Source of the DNA: Agrobacterium larrymoorei | GTDB lineage: Bacteria; Pseudomonadota; Alphaproteobacteria; Rhizobiales; Rhizobiaceae | Assembly: GCF_013322225.1 (NCBI RefSeq) | Contig: NZ_JAAMFB010000016.1 | Location: forward strand, 62,001 to 126,000 | Reading direction: 5' to 3' | DNA length: 64,000 nucleotides | Notes under the pieces: model-generated | What the model saw: only the letters and a program-made list of their open reading frames with translations | What the model was told of the DNA's origin: nothing | Databases searched by the model: none | Part shown: positions 27,992-38,258 of the stretch, piece after piece | Position numbering within the stretch: position 1 is the stretch's first letter | Layout: the number at the start of each line of letters is the position of its first letter | Made by a program: the position numbers and the translations under genes

Positions 27992-28543
27992 ATGACAAAA
28001 GTGAGCCGAGACAAAATCATCCACGCTGCCCGTGAGCTTTTTCGCGAAAAGGGCTATGCGGGCGCATCGATGCAGGATCTCGCCGACGAGGTGGGCTTAC
28101 GAAAAGCATCGCTCTACATGCGTTTTCCAAACAAGGAATCACTTGTCCCCGAGGTGCTTGATTCGACTTTGGAAGAAACCTTCGACATTCCTGATATCGA
28201 CCGTGTCGAGTGGCGAAAAGCCTTCGAAATGATCGTCCTATCCATCGCCAAGAGCCTTTCAGAGCGAAAGCGCTGCGTGGGCTTTCATCTTGCCTACGGC
28301 ATTGGTGAAGACACGCCGCTGGCCAAGCAGGCGGTAAAAGACTTCTTTCAGGGACACCGCGACCGGATGACGGAGGTACTCGAGAAAGGCATGCCCCGCG
28401 AAAAGGCCGAAATTCTCGCAGCCGACGCACTGGTAAGGCTGGAGGGCGCAACATTACTGCTGGCCTTGTTCGATGAACGCGAAGCGATGGACCGCGCCGT
28501 GTCCGCGACACTGGACTCGCTGCCGGAACCCGGCAAGCGTTAA
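27992..28543 (+). CDS. TetR/AcrR-family transcriptional regulator
   Basis: A 183-residue repressor: N-terminal helix-turn-helix (KIIHAARELFREKGYAGASM then QDLADEVGLRKASLYMRFPN, residues 8-50) and an all-helical ligand-binding C-terminal domain (LSIAKSLSERKRCVGFHLAYG, VRLEGATLLLALFDE). Divergent to an alpha/beta hydrolase gene, the classic arrangement for a local repressor that senses the substrate or product of that enzyme. It converges with a YcaQ-like gene, 29 bases between stops. Confidence 0.9.
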   Translation: MTKVSRDKIIHAARELFREKGYAGASMQDLADEVGLRKASLYMRFPNKESLVPEVLDSTLEETFDIPDIDRVEWRKAFEMIVLSIAKSLSERKRCVGFHLAYGIGEDTPLAKQAVKDFFQGHRDRMTEVLEKGMPREKAEILAADALVRLEGATLLLALFDEREAMDRAVSATLDSLPEPGKR

Positions 28544-28572
28544 GGGTAGCTATTCTCACGCGCCACCGCGGA

Positions 28573-29769
28573 TCAGATCAGCCAACCATCCAGATAACGT
28601 ACGCTTTCCACGCCCGTGAACTTGGCGAGCCGGTTCAGTTCCGCATCCAGCTTTTCCAGTCTCCCGGAAGACGGGCGAACGCCTTTCTCCAACCAAAGCC
28701 GCTTTACATCCAGCGTGCCGTTTTTTCGCTCCGCCTTCATGTCGATACGGCCTATCAGTCGGCCGCCTTCCAGAAGCGGAAAAACATAATAGCCATATTG
28801 CCGCTTCGGCTCCGGCACGAAGACCTCGATACGATAAAAGAAACCGAACAGCCGTTCGGTGCGGGCGCGGTTTCGAAGCAAAGGATCAAAGGGACTGAGT
28901 ACGCGGATACGCTGAGGTGGCTGCAAACTGGCCTCGGCCTGCGCGTCGCCGGCAAAACCGGCAAATGCATAGGACGCCCGCTCCTTTGCGCCATTGGCAG
29001 AAACAAGCGACACCTCGGTCAACTCATCGCGGTGGTTCGCTATCCAGTCTCTCGCCTCCTGCGGCGTGACGATATCGAAGAACGCTGAAATTTCGCCAGA
29101 TGTGGCAAAGCCAAGACGGTTCAATGCTTCTCGGCAGGCCCAATCGACAAACTCTTCATGGTCCACCTCCAAATCATGGTGCTGAGAGGGGATGACCCGT
29201 TCGGCCAGGTCATAGACCTTCTGGAAATTAACGCGCCCCGAGATTGCCAACTTGCCCGTGTGCCACAGATATTCCAGCGCAGTCTTGGAGGGATGCCAGT
29301 TCCACCAGCCGCCGGACTGATGGTCTTCCGCCTTCATATCGCGCGACATGACCGCGCCGTTCTCCGCTATTCGCTGGAAAGTTTCCTCGAAAGCAGCGTC
29401 GAAGCCCTCCCCCTGCCATTTTCGCCACCGTTCGAGCAGGATCGGTTCACGCCTTCGAAACCGGTGTTTCCAATAGGGATAGAATGCCGAAGGAAGGATC
29501 GACGCGTCATGCGTCCAGTGTTCGAAAAGTGCCCGGTCCTTTTCCAGAAGCGCCGTCAGATGCTCCCGCCTGTAGGTCTGGTTTCTGGAGAAGATAATTT
29601 GGTGATGCGCACGCTCTACCGTCGCGATGCTATCCACCTGCACGAAGCCCAGTTCGGTGATAAGTTGCAGCAGATCATTCTTGCTCATTGCCTTGCCCGG
29701 CGGGGCAGATAGTCCCTGCCGTGCCAGAAAGATACGCCGCGCTGCTTCGTTCGAAACCTGAATCGCCAT
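28573..29769 (-). CDS. Winged-helix DNA-binding protein, YcaQ/AlkX-like
   Basis: A 398-residue protein of the winged-helix YcaQ family (DUF1006). The E. coli member unhooks interstrand DNA crosslinks as a glycosylase. Typical segments: ITELGFVQVDSIATVERAHHQI near the N terminus (the Q-x-D catalytic-type region), EHWTHDASILP, WWNWHPSKTALEYLWHTGKL, RVLSPFDPLLRNRARTERLF and YYVFPLLEGGRLIGRIDMKA. Catalytic details are not proven for rhizobial members. It is divergent from the bio operon. Confidence 0.82.
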   Translation of the reverse strand: MAIQVSNEAARRIFLARQGLSAPPGKAMSKNDLLQLITELGFVQVDSIATVERAHHQIIFSRNQTYRREHLTALLEKDRALFEHWTHDASILPSAFYPYWKHRFRRREPILLERWRKWQGEGFDAAFEETFQRIAENGAVMSRDMKAEDHQSGGWWNWHPSKTALEYLWHTGKLAISGRVNFQKVYDLAERVIPSQHHDLEVDHEEFVDWACREALNRLGFATSGEISAFFDIVTPQEARDWIANHRDELTEVSLVSANGAKERASYAFAGFAGDAQAEASLQPPQRIRVLSPFDPLLRNRARTERLFGFFYRIEVFVPEPKRQYGYYVFPLLEGGRLIGRIDMKAERKNGTLDVKRLWLEKGVRPSSGRLEKLDAELNRLAKFTGVESVRYLDGWLI

Positions 29770-29846
29770 GGCAAAAGCCTATGGCCGCACACATAAAAAA
29801 GCAATGTTCTTTTTTTGTTCTTGATTTTGTTTGTGTGGACATATGT

Positions 29847-29856
29847 TTATAGAAGC
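29847..29856 (+). promoter_or_regulatory. Possible BioR half-site upstream of bioM
   Basis: TTATAGAAGC matches seven of ten positions of the BioR operator known from Agrobacterium biotin genes (TTATAGATAA type). It lies 24 bases before the bioM start codon. The second half is poor, so this is only a lead. Confidence 0.25.
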
Positions 29857-29880
29857 GCCACGAGATGGCAGGGGACGGAC

Positions 29881-30561
29881 GTGACGATCCAATTTCATGA
29901 TGCAGGTGTCGCCTTCGAGGGACGAACGGCTATCGAGCCTCTCAGCATTTCGCTGAGCGAGCGACGCATAGGCATCATTGGCCTTAATGGCTCCGGCAAG
30001 ACCACCTTCGCGCGCATGATCAACAGCCTCACGAAGCCGACGACAGGCCGCGTCTGCGTGAATGAACTGGACACGATGAAAGATGCCGATGCGGTGCTGA
30101 GAGAGGTCGGCTTCGTTTTCCAGAACCCGCAAAACCAGATCATTTTGCCGATCATCCATGACGATATCGCATTCGGACTGAAGAACCGAGGTATGGACAA
30201 GGCAGCCATCGATGCAGCCGTTCAAGCAATGCTTCTACGCTTCGGTATCGAGCACCTTGGGAACCGTCGTGCACATGAACTTTCCGGCGGCGAATTGCAG
30301 TTGGCGGCGCTTGCGGCTTTGACTATTACAGGCCCTAGAATACTGATCATGGATGAGCCGACCAACCAGCTCGATCTCAAAAATCGGGCTGTCGTTGAGC
30401 GAACGATGGCAAGCCTCGAGCAAAGCCTTATCGTCATCACCCATGATCTACCGCTGCTGGAAAGTTTCGACCGTGTGCTTCTGTTTCACGAGGGGCGGCT
30501 CCTCGTCGATGCCCTACCCGCAGAAGCGATCCGCGCCTATCGCGAGGTGGCGCTGTCGTGA
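29881..30561 (+). CDS. bioM: Biotin ECF transporter ATPase
   Basis: A 226-residue ATPase of the energy-coupling-factor importer BioMNY. Walker A GIIGLNGSGKTTFAR, Q-loop GFVFQNPQNQIILP (double Q typical of ECF ATPases), signature ELSGGELQLAALA, Walker B ILIMDEPTNQLD, and switch His in IVITHDLPLL are complete. The start is a GTG at 29881 with GGGGACG upstream, because the longer open frame adds an unrelated hydrophobic leader. Stop overlaps the bioN start by four bases. Confidence 0.92.
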   Translation: MTIQFHDAGVAFEGRTAIEPLSISLSERRIGIIGLNGSGKTTFARMINSLTKPTTGRVCVNELDTMKDADAVLREVGFVFQNPQNQIILPIIHDDIAFGLKNRGMDKAAIDAAVQAMLLRFGIEHLGNRRAHELSGGELQLAALAALTITGPRILIMDEPTNQLDLKNRAVVERTMASLEQSLIVITHDLPLLESFDRVLLFHEGRLLVDALPAEAIRAYREVALS

Positions 30562-31190
30562 GAAGCCTCTACGCAGAAGGGACAGGCTGGCTGTATCGGC
30601 TCGCGCCGCGTGTAAAGCTGTTAGCGCTGGCGCTGTTCAGCATCGGATTGTTTCTGACGCGCAGCCCCGCCCTTCTGGTTATTGCCGTCATACTGGCAAT
30701 AGTCGTCCTTTGGCAGGCTCATCTGGGCATGCGCGAAACGCTGTCGCGTTTGCGTGCCGTTTTCCTTACAATCATGATCATCGCGGCCTTCAGCTACCTG
30801 CTCATTCCGGTGATGGATGCTACCATCACGTTACTGAGGTTGATCGCCCTGACACTCCTGGCAACAGCGATTACGGCAAGCGTCAGTATCTCGCAGTTCA
30901 TGGACGAGATCAGCTTGGCGCTGCGTCCACTGGAAAAACTGGGGTTCGCTAGAGCATCGGATATCGGTCTTGCGGTGGGGCTCGTCGTGCGGTTCGTGCC
31001 GGAGGTGATTAATCGCTACCACACGCTGAAGGACGCGCACCGGGCGCGCGGCAGCCGCGTAAAACTTCACAGTGCTCTCGTTCCACTCATCATTATGACG
31101 TTGAAGGATGCCGACGCGATTGCCGATGCCATTGACGCGCGCGGTTTCAGAGGTCAAACCTCGCAGGGACAAAAGGGAGAGCCCACATGA
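30558..31190 (+). CDS. bioN: Biotin ECF transporter transmembrane subunit (EcfT)
   Basis: A 210-residue membrane protein with about five helices. Its C-terminal cytoplasmic part carries the two Ala-Arg-Gly coupling motifs typical of EcfT (HRARGSRV and DARGFRGQ), which contact the ATPase. GTG start overlapping the bioM stop (GTGA), and a 4-base overlap with bioY (ATGA), so the three genes form one coupled operon. Confidence 0.92.
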   Translation: MRSLYAEGTGWLYRLAPRVKLLALALFSIGLFLTRSPALLVIAVILAIVVLWQAHLGMRETLSRLRAVFLTIMIIAAFSYLLIPVMDATITLLRLIALTLLATAITASVSISQFMDEISLALRPLEKLGFARASDIGLAVGLVVRFVPEVINRYHTLKDAHRARGSRVKLHSALVPLIIMTLKDADAIADAIDARGFRGQTSQGQKGEPT

Positions 31191-31750
31191 AAACCCGTGA
31201 CCTCGTATTGATCTCGCTGTTTTCCGCCATCATCATCGCGCTCGGTCTGCTGCCGCCCATTCCGCTCGGCTTCATTCCGGTACCGATCACGGCGCAGTCG
31301 CTTGGCGTAATGCTGGCAGGTGTCGTTCTGGGCGCCAAGCGCGGGACATTCGCGGTACTTCTGACGATCCTCATCGCCGCCATTGGCCTGCCCGTCCTTT
31401 CTGGTGGTCGTGGCGGGCTTTCGATTTTCACCACGCCGACCACCGGCTTCCTCATCGGCTGGATCGCCGCTGCTTTCGTCACCGGATACCTTTCAGAGCG
31501 GATCGTGAAGGCAGGCCAACCTGCACTGGCGCAAGGCATCGGCTTTTTTCTGGCGAGCATTGCGGGCGGCGTGATCGTTCTCTATGCCTTTGGCATCACC
31601 TATCTCGCGTTCGCAACCGGTATTGGTTTCGAAAAGGCCTTTCTTGGGTCGATGGCTTTCATTCCCGGCGACCTCGTAAAGGCCGTATTCGCTGCGCTCA
31701 CCGGTCGCGCGGTGATGGCCGGTTATCCGCTGCTGCCACAACGCGCCTGA
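31187..31750 (+). CDS. bioY: Biotin ECF transporter substrate-binding subunit
   Basis: A 187-residue, six-helix S component that binds biotin. Family features: ALGLLPPIPLGFIPVPITAQ at the first loop, LAGVVLGAKRGTFAVLLTILIAAIGLPVLSGG in pieces, TPTTGFLIGWI and FIPGDLVKAVFAALTGRAV. With bioM and bioN it makes a complete BioMNY importer, which suggests this strain takes up biotin at least in part from outside. Confidence 0.95.
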   Translation: MKTRDLVLISLFSAIIIALGLLPPIPLGFIPVPITAQSLGVMLAGVVLGAKRGTFAVLLTILIAAIGLPVLSGGRGGLSIFTTPTTGFLIGWIAAAFVTGYLSERIVKAGQPALAQGIGFFLASIAGGVIVLYAFGITYLAFATGIGFEKAFLGSMAFIPGDLVKAVFAALTGRAVMAGYPLLPQRA

Positions 31751-31784
31751 CCTTCGGCCAACAGACATTTCAGGAGTCAGCATC

Positions 31785-32720
31785 ATGGCCACAAGGCTTT
31801 ACGAGCATCCGATATTCCTGGAACACATCACGCCGGAGGGACACCCGGAGAGGCCCGACCGTCTGCGCTCGCTGAATATCGCGCTCGAGCACCCGAACTT
31901 CGAGCGGCTTGAGAGAAAAGAGGCGCCGCAGGCAAATGAGGACGCCGTTCTTCTTGCCCATCCTGAAAGCCACCTGATTTCGGTCATGCGGCAGATTCCG
32001 GAAGAAGACGGCGAGATCAACCGTATCGAAGCAGATACATATGCTTCGCCCAAAAGCCTGCAAGCGGCGCTGACCGGCATCGGCGCTGCCATGGCCGCGG
32101 TCGATGACGTGTTCAAAGGTGCGGCCGACAACGTCTTCGTCGCAAGCCGCCCTCCGGGCCACCATGCAGAGACCGAAAAGGCAATGGGTTTTTGCCTGTT
32201 CAACAACGCCGCAATTGCCGCCCGCCACGCGCAGAAGGTACACGGCGCAGAGCGGGTCGCCATCGTCGACTGGGACGTGCATCACGGTAACGGCACGCAG
32301 GATATTTTCTGGAACGACACCTCCGTGCTGTTCTGCTCTACCCACCAGATGCCGCTTTACCCCTGGAGCGGGGAGAAGAAGGAAACCGGCATCAAGAACA
32401 ATATCGTCAATGCGCCGCTCTCGCCCAATACCGGCAGCGAGCATTTCCGCGAAGCCTTCAAATCACGCGTGCTTCCGGCACTTGCCGATTTCTCACCTGA
32501 CCTCATCATCATCTCGGCGGGTTTCGATGCGCATCACCGAGATCCGCTGGCACAAATCAATCTGGTTGGCGATGATTTCGATTGGGCGACGGGGCGAATT
32601 CTGGAGATGGCGGACAAATATGCCAGCAACCGGGTCGTCAGCCTGCTGGAAGGCGGCTATGATCTGGAAGGGCTGGCGGAATCGGCAGCCATGCATATTT
32701 TGAGAATGATGAAGGGTTGA
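31785..32720 (+). CDS. Histone-deacetylase-family (HDAC/AcuC-like) amidohydrolase
   Basis: A 311-residue zinc amidohydrolase of the class II HDAC-like group. Catalytic elements: SRPPGHHAE (His-His), [16 protein letters not shown] (zinc Asp and His), [15 protein letters not shown] (zinc Asp) and [11 protein letters not shown] (Tyr). Bacterial relatives deacetylate acetyl-lysine, acetoin-pathway enzymes or acetylpolyamines; which applies is unknown. It is followed by xseB two bases after the stop, an order common in Rhizobiaceae. Confidence 0.93.
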   Translation: MATRLYEHPIFLEHITPEGHPERPDRLRSLNIALEHPNFERLERKEAPQANEDAVLLAHPESHLISVMRQIPEEDGEINRIEADTYASPKSLQAALTGIGAAMAAVDDVFKGAADNVFVASRPPGHHAETEKAMGFCLFNNAAIAARHAQKVHGAERVAIVDWDVHHGNGTQDIFWNDTSVLFCSTHQMPLYPWSGEKKETGIKNNIVNAPLSPNTGSEHFREAFKSRVLPALADFSPDLIIISAGFDAHHRDPLAQINLVGDDFDWATGRILEMADKYASNRVVSLLEGGYDLEGLAESAAMHILRMMKG

Positions 32721-32722
32721 AC

Positions 32723-32977
32723 ATGACGGAAAATGCCACCACAGCCGATGTCAGCGGTTATTCTTTCGAAAAGGCCGTCGCCGAGCTGGAAAGCATTGTA
32801 GCCCGCCTGGAACGTGGCGACGTGGCGCTGGACGAATCCATCGCCATCTACGAGCGCGGCGAAGCCCTGAAGAAGCATTGCGAGGCGCTGCTGACGACGG
32901 CTGAAAAGCGTATCGAGAAGATCAGGCTGGACCGCGCGGGCAAGCCCCAGGGCGTAGAGCCGCTGGACGGGGAGTGA
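32723..32977 (+). CDS. xseB: Exodeoxyribonuclease VII small subunit
   Basis: An 84-residue helical protein with the XseB signature [37 protein letters not shown] and [16 protein letters not shown]. It binds XseA to form the exonuclease VII that degrades single-stranded DNA. ATG at 32723, two codons inside the open frame and just after the HDAC gene stop; coupled translation is likely. Confidence 0.95.
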   Translation: MTENATTADVSGYSFEKAVAELESIVARLERGDVALDESIAIYERGEALKKHCEALLTTAEKRIEKIRLDRAGKPQGVEPLDGE

Positions 32978-32990
32978 GGGTCGCTCACTT

Positions 32991-33077
32991 CGTCATGCTC
33001 GGGCTCGTCCCGAGCATTTGCCGAGGTATCGTATGTTTCGACGTGAGTAAGTCCTCCGGACAAGTCCGAGGATGACG
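32991..33077. repeat. RIME/REP-like palindromic intergenic doublet
   Basis: An 87-base element bounded by CGTCAT and ATGACG. It holds two hairpins: ATGCTCGGG-CTCGT-CCCGAGCAT (9 perfect pairs, 32995-33017) and CCTCCGGA-CAAG-TCCGAGG (33053-33071, one bulge). GTCAT-CTCGG-type mirrored hairpins are the hallmark of rhizobial intergenic palindromic repeats (RIME family). It lies between xseB and the pirin gene. Only one copy is seen in the window. Confidence 0.65.
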
Positions 33078-33211
33078 TTGAAAAATGAGGTGAACCCAGC
33101 CTCACAACGCGCCTAAATACACAATCGCGCTGAACACACTGTTTATAACCAAATCCTCACGCGCCTCGCAAATCGTGGTAATCTTCGGGTCAACGACGCA
33201 GGAGAAAACCC

Positions 33212-34135
33212 ATGTCCTTTTTTCCCGGGAAAGACCCCGCCGCTGGTGATGCCTTTGCCTGCGATGCCATAGAGAACCTGATCATTCCGCGATCGAGCGA
33301 TATTGGCGGCTTTTCCGTGCGTCGGGCCTTACCGACGCGGGAGCGGCGGCTGGTGGGACCATTCATATTCTTCGACCGCATGGGCCCGGCGATCCTGAAG
33401 GCTGACGAGGCGCTGGACGTAAAGCCGCATCCCCATATCGGGCTTTCAACGGTCACGTACCTGTTCGATGGCGAAATCAAGCACCGTGACAGTCTCGGTA
33501 CGGAGCTCGTCATCCGGCCCGGCGATATCAACCTCATGACGGCGGGGCGCGGCATCGTACATTCGGAGCGCACGCCGGAAAATCTTCGCGGTCACCCCCT
33601 GTCGATGTCCGGTCTGCAAACATGGCTGGCGTTGCCTGACGACAAGGAGGAAATTGTGCCGGATTTCGCCCACACCGAACGAAGCGCAATGCCACTCATC
33701 GACACGACAGGCGCACAGGGTCGCGTCGTGATTGGCTCGTTTGCCGGTCTGCGATCTCCGGTCAAGACATTTACGGATACGCTATATGCGGATCTGACAC
33801 TCGCACCCGCTGCGAAGTTCCCCTTTCCCGCAGACCACGAAGAGCGGGCAATCTACATCCTTTCCGGGTCGCTGGAGGTCGCAGGCGACGTGTTCGCGGC
33901 GGACCAGCTGCTGGCCTTCCGGGCAGGAGATGACATCACCTTAAAAGGCGGCGTTAACGGCTGTCACATCATGCTGTTCGGGGGTGCAGCCTTGAATTCG
34001 AAGCGATATATCTGGTGGAACTTCGTCTCGTCATCAAAAGAACGCATAGAGCAGGCCAAGGAAGAATGGCGAACCGGGCGTTTCGATATCGTTCCAGGGG
34101 ATGAGGAAGAGTTTGTCCCTTTGCCGCAGGGTTGA
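33212..34135 (+). CDS. Pirin-family cupin protein
   Basis: A 307-residue double-cupin protein. The metal site is visible in the N-terminal cupin: KPHPHIGLSTVTYLFDGEIKH (three His) and AGRGIVHSERTPE. Pirins include quercetin dioxygenases and redox-responsive regulators; the in vivo role of this member is unknown. GCAGGAGAAAAC precedes the ATG. It stands alone between the palindromic repeat and dxs. Confidence 0.92.
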   Translation: MSFFPGKDPAAGDAFACDAIENLIIPRSSDIGGFSVRRALPTRERRLVGPFIFFDRMGPAILKADEALDVKPHPHIGLSTVTYLFDGEIKHRDSLGTELVIRPGDINLMTAGRGIVHSERTPENLRGHPLSMSGLQTWLALPDDKEEIVPDFAHTERSAMPLIDTTGAQGRVVIGSFAGLRSPVKTFTDTLYADLTLAPAAKFPFPADHEERAIYILSGSLEVAGDVFAADQLLAFRAGDDITLKGGVNGCHIMLFGGAALNSKRYIWWNFVSSSKERIEQAKEEWRTGRFDIVPGDEEEFVPLPQG

Positions 34136-34226
34136 AACCGGTTAAAACGAATTAAAAGCTTGCCGAGGGCGCAACTGTCACCCATCTACCGAGCAAGTTT
34201 CCTTATACAATACGAAGGCCGAACGA

Positions 34227-36146
34227 TTGACCGGAATGCCAGAAACACCGTTGCTTGACCGGGTGAAATTCCCATCCGATCTCAAGGCGATAGAGGATCG
34301 CGACCTGCCCCAACTGGCCAGGGAATTGCGCGACGAGATGATCGATGCAGTCTCCAAGACGGGTGGGCATCTGGGTGCTGGTCTCGGTGTGGTGGAACTG
34401 ACGATTGCCATCCACAAGGTTTTCAACACGCCGGAAGACCGGCTGATCTTCGATGTCGGCCATCAGTGTTATCCGCACAAGATATTGACAGGGCGACGGG
34501 ATCGCATCCGCACGCTGCGACAGGAAGGCGGGCTTTCCGGCTTCACCCGCCGCGCAGAGAGCGAGTATGACGATTTCGGCGCTGGACATTCCTCCACCTC
34601 CATTTCCGCCGGTCTCGGCATGGCAGTCGCAGCCGAGCTGGACAAGAGTGACCGCAAGGTCATCTCCATCATCGGCGATGGCTCCATGTCCGCGGGCATG
34701 GCTTTCGAGGCGTTGAATAATGCAGGTGCGTTGGACGCGCGTCTCATCGTCATCCTCAACGACAACGACATGTCGATTGCTCCGCCGACAGGCGCGATGA
34801 GCGCCTATCTGGCCCGCCTCGCCTCCGGGCGCACCTATATGGGCTTTCGCGATTTCGGGAAGAAGCTGACGGCCTATCTCGGCAAGACGATCGACCGTGC
34901 GATTACCCGCGCCGTAACGCACGCACGCGGCTATGTAACGGGCGGCACGCTGTTCGAAGAGCTCGGCTTCTACCATATCGGTCCCATCGACGGCCATTCT
35001 TTCGATCATCTGCTCCCGGTGCTGCGAAACGTGCGCGACAACCAGAAGGGGCCGGTTCTGATTCACGTCGTGACCCAGAAAGGCAAGGGTTACGCACCTG
35101 CCGAGGCGGCGGCGGACAAATATCACGGCGTCAACAAGTTCGACGTCATCACGGGCGCACAGGCTAAGGCCAAGCCGAATGCGCCAAGCTATACATCCGT
35201 CTTCGCCGAAGCTCTGGTGCAGGAAGCGACGCTGGACGAAAAGATCGTCGGCGTCACCGCAGCAATGCCGAGCGGCACCGGGTTGGACAAGCTGGCCGAA
35301 ATTTTTCCCAAACGCACCTTCGATGTCGGCATTGCCGAGCAGCACGCGGTAACATTTGCGGCCGGACTGGCGACAGAGGGCTACAAGCCCTTCTGCGCGC
35401 TCTACTCTACATTCCTTCAACGCGGTTACGACCAGCTGGTGCACGATGTAGCGCTTCAGGGTTTGCCGGTCCGCTTTCCGATAGACCGTGCCGGTTTCGT
35501 TGGCGCAGATGGTCCGACCCACGCAGGCTCGTTCGACACCACCTTCCTTGCGACTTTGCCGGGCATGGTGGTGATGGCGGCATCCGACGAGGCGGAACTG
35601 AAGCATATGGTGCGCACTGCCGCTGCCTATGACGAAGGCCCGATTTCATTCCGTTATCCACGCGGTGAAGGCGTGGGCATTGAAATGCCGGTGCGCGGTG
35701 AAATTCTCGAAATCGGCAAGGGCCGTATCATTAAGGAAGGTACGAAGATTGCGCTGCTTTCCTTCGGAACCCGCCTCGCCGATGCTCTTGCTGCCGCAGA
35801 AGATTTGGACGCGGCAGGGCTTTCGACGACTGTTGCGGATGCACGCTTCGCCAAGCCGCTCGACCTCGACCTAATTCGCCAGTTGGCGAGCCACCACGAG
35901 GTACTGCTGACTATTGAGGAAGGCTCCTCTGGCGGCTTTGGCGCACAGGTGCTGCATTTCATGGCGAGTGCCGGGTTGCTGGATATGGGCCTCAAGGTTC
36001 GTACCCTCACCTTGCCGGATCAATGGGTCGAGCAGGCCAAACCCGAGACGATGTATGCCGAAGCAGGGCTGGACCGGGCAGGCATCGTTTCTGCTGTATT
36101 TGCCGCCCTGGGACAGAAACAACCAGGCGTCGGTTTCGCTGGATAA
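34227..36146 (+). CDS. dxs: 1-deoxy-D-xylulose-5-phosphate synthase
   Basis: A 639-residue thiamine-diphosphate enzyme that starts the MEP isoprenoid pathway from pyruvate and glyceraldehyde 3-phosphate. Features: [16 protein letters not shown], ThDP motif [28 protein letters not shown]-type [32 protein letters not shown] and [18 protein letters not shown] split. The sequence as I remember it from Agrobacterium begins MTGMPxTPLLDRV, which here means a TTG start; GAAGG lies eight bases before that TTG, whereas the ATG three codons later is too far from it. Confidence 0.96.
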   Translation: MTGMPETPLLDRVKFPSDLKAIEDRDLPQLARELRDEMIDAVSKTGGHLGAGLGVVELTIAIHKVFNTPEDRLIFDVGHQCYPHKILTGRRDRIRTLRQEGGLSGFTRRAESEYDDFGAGHSSTSISAGLGMAVAAELDKSDRKVISIIGDGSMSAGMAFEALNNAGALDARLIVILNDNDMSIAPPTGAMSAYLARLASGRTYMGFRDFGKKLTAYLGKTIDRAITRAVTHARGYVTGGTLFEELGFYHIGPIDGHSFDHLLPVLRNVRDNQKGPVLIHVVTQKGKGYAPAEAAADKYHGVNKFDVITGAQAKAKPNAPSYTSVFAEALVQEATLDEKIVGVTAAMPSGTGLDKLAEIFPKRTFDVGIAEQHAVTFAAGLATEGYKPFCALYSTFLQRGYDQLVHDVALQGLPVRFPIDRAGFVGADGPTHAGSFDTTFLATLPGMVVMAASDEAELKHMVRTAAAYDEGPISFRYPRGEGVGIEMPVRGEILEIGKGRIIKEGTKIALLSFGTRLADALAAAEDLDAAGLSTTVADARFAKPLDLDLIRQLASHHEVLLTIEEGSSGGFGAQVLHFMASAGLLDMGLKVRTLTLPDQWVEQAKPETMYAEAGLDRAGIVSAVFAALGQKQPGVGFAG

Positions 36147-36170
36147 GCGAAAGCATCTCATCAAAAAAGA

Positions 36171-36200
36171 AACCCGCCGGATTGCTCCGGCGGGTTTTTT
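36171..36200 (+). terminator. dxs terminator
   Basis: Ten-base perfect stem AACCCGCCGG / CCGGCGGGTT with a six-base loop and T-run. It can also serve the minus-strand chemoreceptor gene, which ends 24 bases beyond it. Confidence 0.9.
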
Positions 36201-36224
36201 GTTAGTGCTGCATGCGCGTTTAGC

Positions 36225-38258
36225 TCAGAACTCTTCCCAGTTCTGCTCGGCGGCCTTAGCCGAGCTGCTTGGAGCTGGAGCAAAGGCTTGCGCAAGGCTC
36301 TGCCCGAGCGCGCGGGCTGGAGACGCTACCGGACGGGCCGTTACTTTTGCGGCGACCGGTGTCGAGCGAGGCTTCGAAGAATAGACCGGCTTGACCGCAG
36401 TCATCGGCGCGGCACGGGGAGCCGAAGGTGTGGTCATCGGTGCCGGTGTGAAGGCAGCAGCCGACCGTACGCCGCCACCGAGGTTGAACTGGCCGATCAG
36501 GCCGTTCAGTGCTTCGGCTTCGCGCGCCAGCGAATGGCTGGCAGCGGTCTGCTGTTCCACCATGGCGGCGTTCTGCTGCGTGCCCTGGTCCATGGTGTTT
36601 ACGGCGGTGTTGATTTCCTGCAATCCCGTGGACTGTTCACGCGATGCGGTGACGATGGCGCTGACGTGAGCGTTGATCTCTTCTACCTCGGCCACGATAA
36701 GCTGAAGCGCCTTGCCGGTCTCGTCGACGAGGTTGACCCCGTTTTCGACATGCTGGCTCGAGGTACTGATCAGCGCCTTGATTTCCTTCGCCGCATTTGC
36801 AGAGCGTTGCGCAAGCTCACGCACTTCCTGCGCCACCACAGCAAAGCCCTTACCGGCTTCGCCTGCGCGTGCCGCTTCGACACCGGCGTTCAGCGCGAGC
36901 AGATTGGTCTGGAAAGCAATGTCGTCGATGACGCCGATGATGTTGGTGATCTCACCGGAGGACTTTTCGATTTCCTGCATGGCGGCAACGGCCTTGCGAA
37001 CCACCGTGCCGGACTTCTCGGCACCTGCGCGAGCGCGCTGAACCAGAGCGCCCGCCTCTTCAGCACCCTTGGCGCTGTCCCGAACGGTCGTCGTGACTTC
37101 CTCCAGAGCGGCAGCCGTCTGTTCAATGGAAGCCGCCTGCTGTTCGGTGCGGCGCGACAGGTCGTCGGCAGCAGACAGCATTTCAGACGCACCGGCATTG
37201 ATCGCGGCTGCATTCTCGCCGACCTTGCGAAGGGTTTCCTGCAACTTGTCGAGCGAGGTGTTGAAGTTTACGCGAAGCGGCTCGATGAAGTCGGTGAACG
37301 GAGATTCGATGCGGTAAGCGAGGTTGCCATTGGAGAGAGCTTCGAGACCCTTGGCAAGCTCTTCGCGGGCAAAGAGCTGCTCGGCATCCGCACGGGCCTT
37401 ATCGGCCTCGGCGCGGCGGCGATCTGCTTCCGTTGCGGAACGCATACGGTCGCTTTCGCTGGACAGGCGGGTCTTTTCGATGCCGGCTTCCTTGAAGACA
37501 AGAACGGCCTTCGCCATTTGGCCCACTTCGTCACCACGGTCGAGCGCGGGAACGTCGACGGTCGTATCACCTTCTGCCAGACGGCCCATGGCCTTCGTCA
37601 TTCCGACGATGGGCGCAACGATGGCGCGCGACAGCAGCCAGATCAGCAGAACGGAAACGATACCAGCGGCAGCACCGCCACCAAGAAGTGCGAATTCCAG
37701 ATTGGCGTGCGTCGAAGCCTGTTGATTATTGAGGCTGGTCGAAAGTACGGTCAGCTGCTCCTTGATCTTGGCAGCATTTGCACGAAAGCCGTCGAGCTGG
37801 CCCTTGGCCTGATTGCGCCCGATCTCGATGATTTCGGAAATAGGCGCCTCGGTCGTCTTTCGCGCCGCCATCTGCGGCTCGGCCAGTTCCTTGTAGAACA
37901 CGGTCGCGGAGGCCTGCATGTCATCGATGGACTTCAGGATTTCAGGCTTGCCGGCAGCGAAACCACGTGCTTCGTCCAGCTTCTTCAGCATCAGGTCGCG
38001 TTGAGCGCCGACGTCGTTATATGTGCTGTCACTGCGAAACAGAAGGAAGCCGCGCTGGTTGACGGCCTGCTCCAGCATGGCAGCCTTGGCTTCATCAACG
38101 GCCTGCATCAATTTGGACGTCGTCACCTGCTCTGCAGATACCCGTCGCGCATCGATTGTTTGCAGGAAAACCACCGCTGATGCCACAAGGCAGACGCCCA
38201 TCAAGGCGATGAAAGTAACCACCAGCTTGAGATTAATGGGCAAATTTTTCAAAGACAT
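36225..38258 (-). CDS. Methyl-accepting chemotaxis protein with CheR-tether tail
   Basis: A 677-residue chemoreceptor. TM1 11-33, periplasmic CHASE3-like helical sensor with NQRGFLLFR (about 40-185), TM2 188-210, HAMP 211-262, a second HAMP-like segment (about 300-355), then the signalling domain with the conserved hairpin tip ([19 protein letters not shown] and [19 protein letters not shown]). The last five residues are NWEEF, the CheR/CheB-docking pentapeptide found at the end of high-abundance receptors. A Pro/Ala-rich flexible linker (about 600-670) connects it. Start ATG at 38258; a TTG six codons earlier is open. Confidence 0.94.
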   Translation of the reverse strand: MSLKNLPINLKLVVTFIALMGVCLVASAVVFLQTIDARRVSAEQVTTSKLMQAVDEAKAAMLEQAVNQRGFLLFRSDSTYNDVGAQRDLMLKKLDEARGFAAGKPEILKSIDDMQASATVFYKELAEPQMAARKTTEAPISEIIEIGRNQAKGQLDGFRANAAKIKEQLTVLSTSLNNQQASTHANLEFALLGGGAAAGIVSVLLIWLLSRAIVAPIVGMTKAMGRLAEGDTTVDVPALDRGDEVGQMAKAVLVFKEAGIEKTRLSSESDRMRSATEADRRRAEADKARADAEQLFAREELAKGLEALSNGNLAYRIESPFTDFIEPLRVNFNTSLDKLQETLRKVGENAAAINAGASEMLSAADDLSRRTEQQAASIEQTAAALEEVTTTVRDSAKGAEEAGALVQRARAGAEKSGTVVRKAVAAMQEIEKSSGEITNIIGVIDDIAFQTNLLALNAGVEAARAGEAGKGFAVVAQEVRELAQRSANAAKEIKALISTSSQHVENGVNLVDETGKALQLIVAEVEEINAHVSAIVTASREQSTGLQEINTAVNTMDQGTQQNAAMVEQQTAASHSLAREAEALNGLIGQFNLGGGVRSAAAFTPAPMTTPSAPRAAPMTAVKPVYSSKPRSTPVAAKVTARPVASPARALGQSLAQAFAPAPSSSAKAAEQNWEEF

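Noticed and set aside
34203-35606. 467-codon minus-strand open frame
   Set aside because: Antisense of dxs, no protein-like features.
36288-38180. 630-codon plus-strand open frame
   Set aside because: Exact antisense shadow of the chemoreceptor gene; Arg/Gly/His-rich with no domain or ribosome site.
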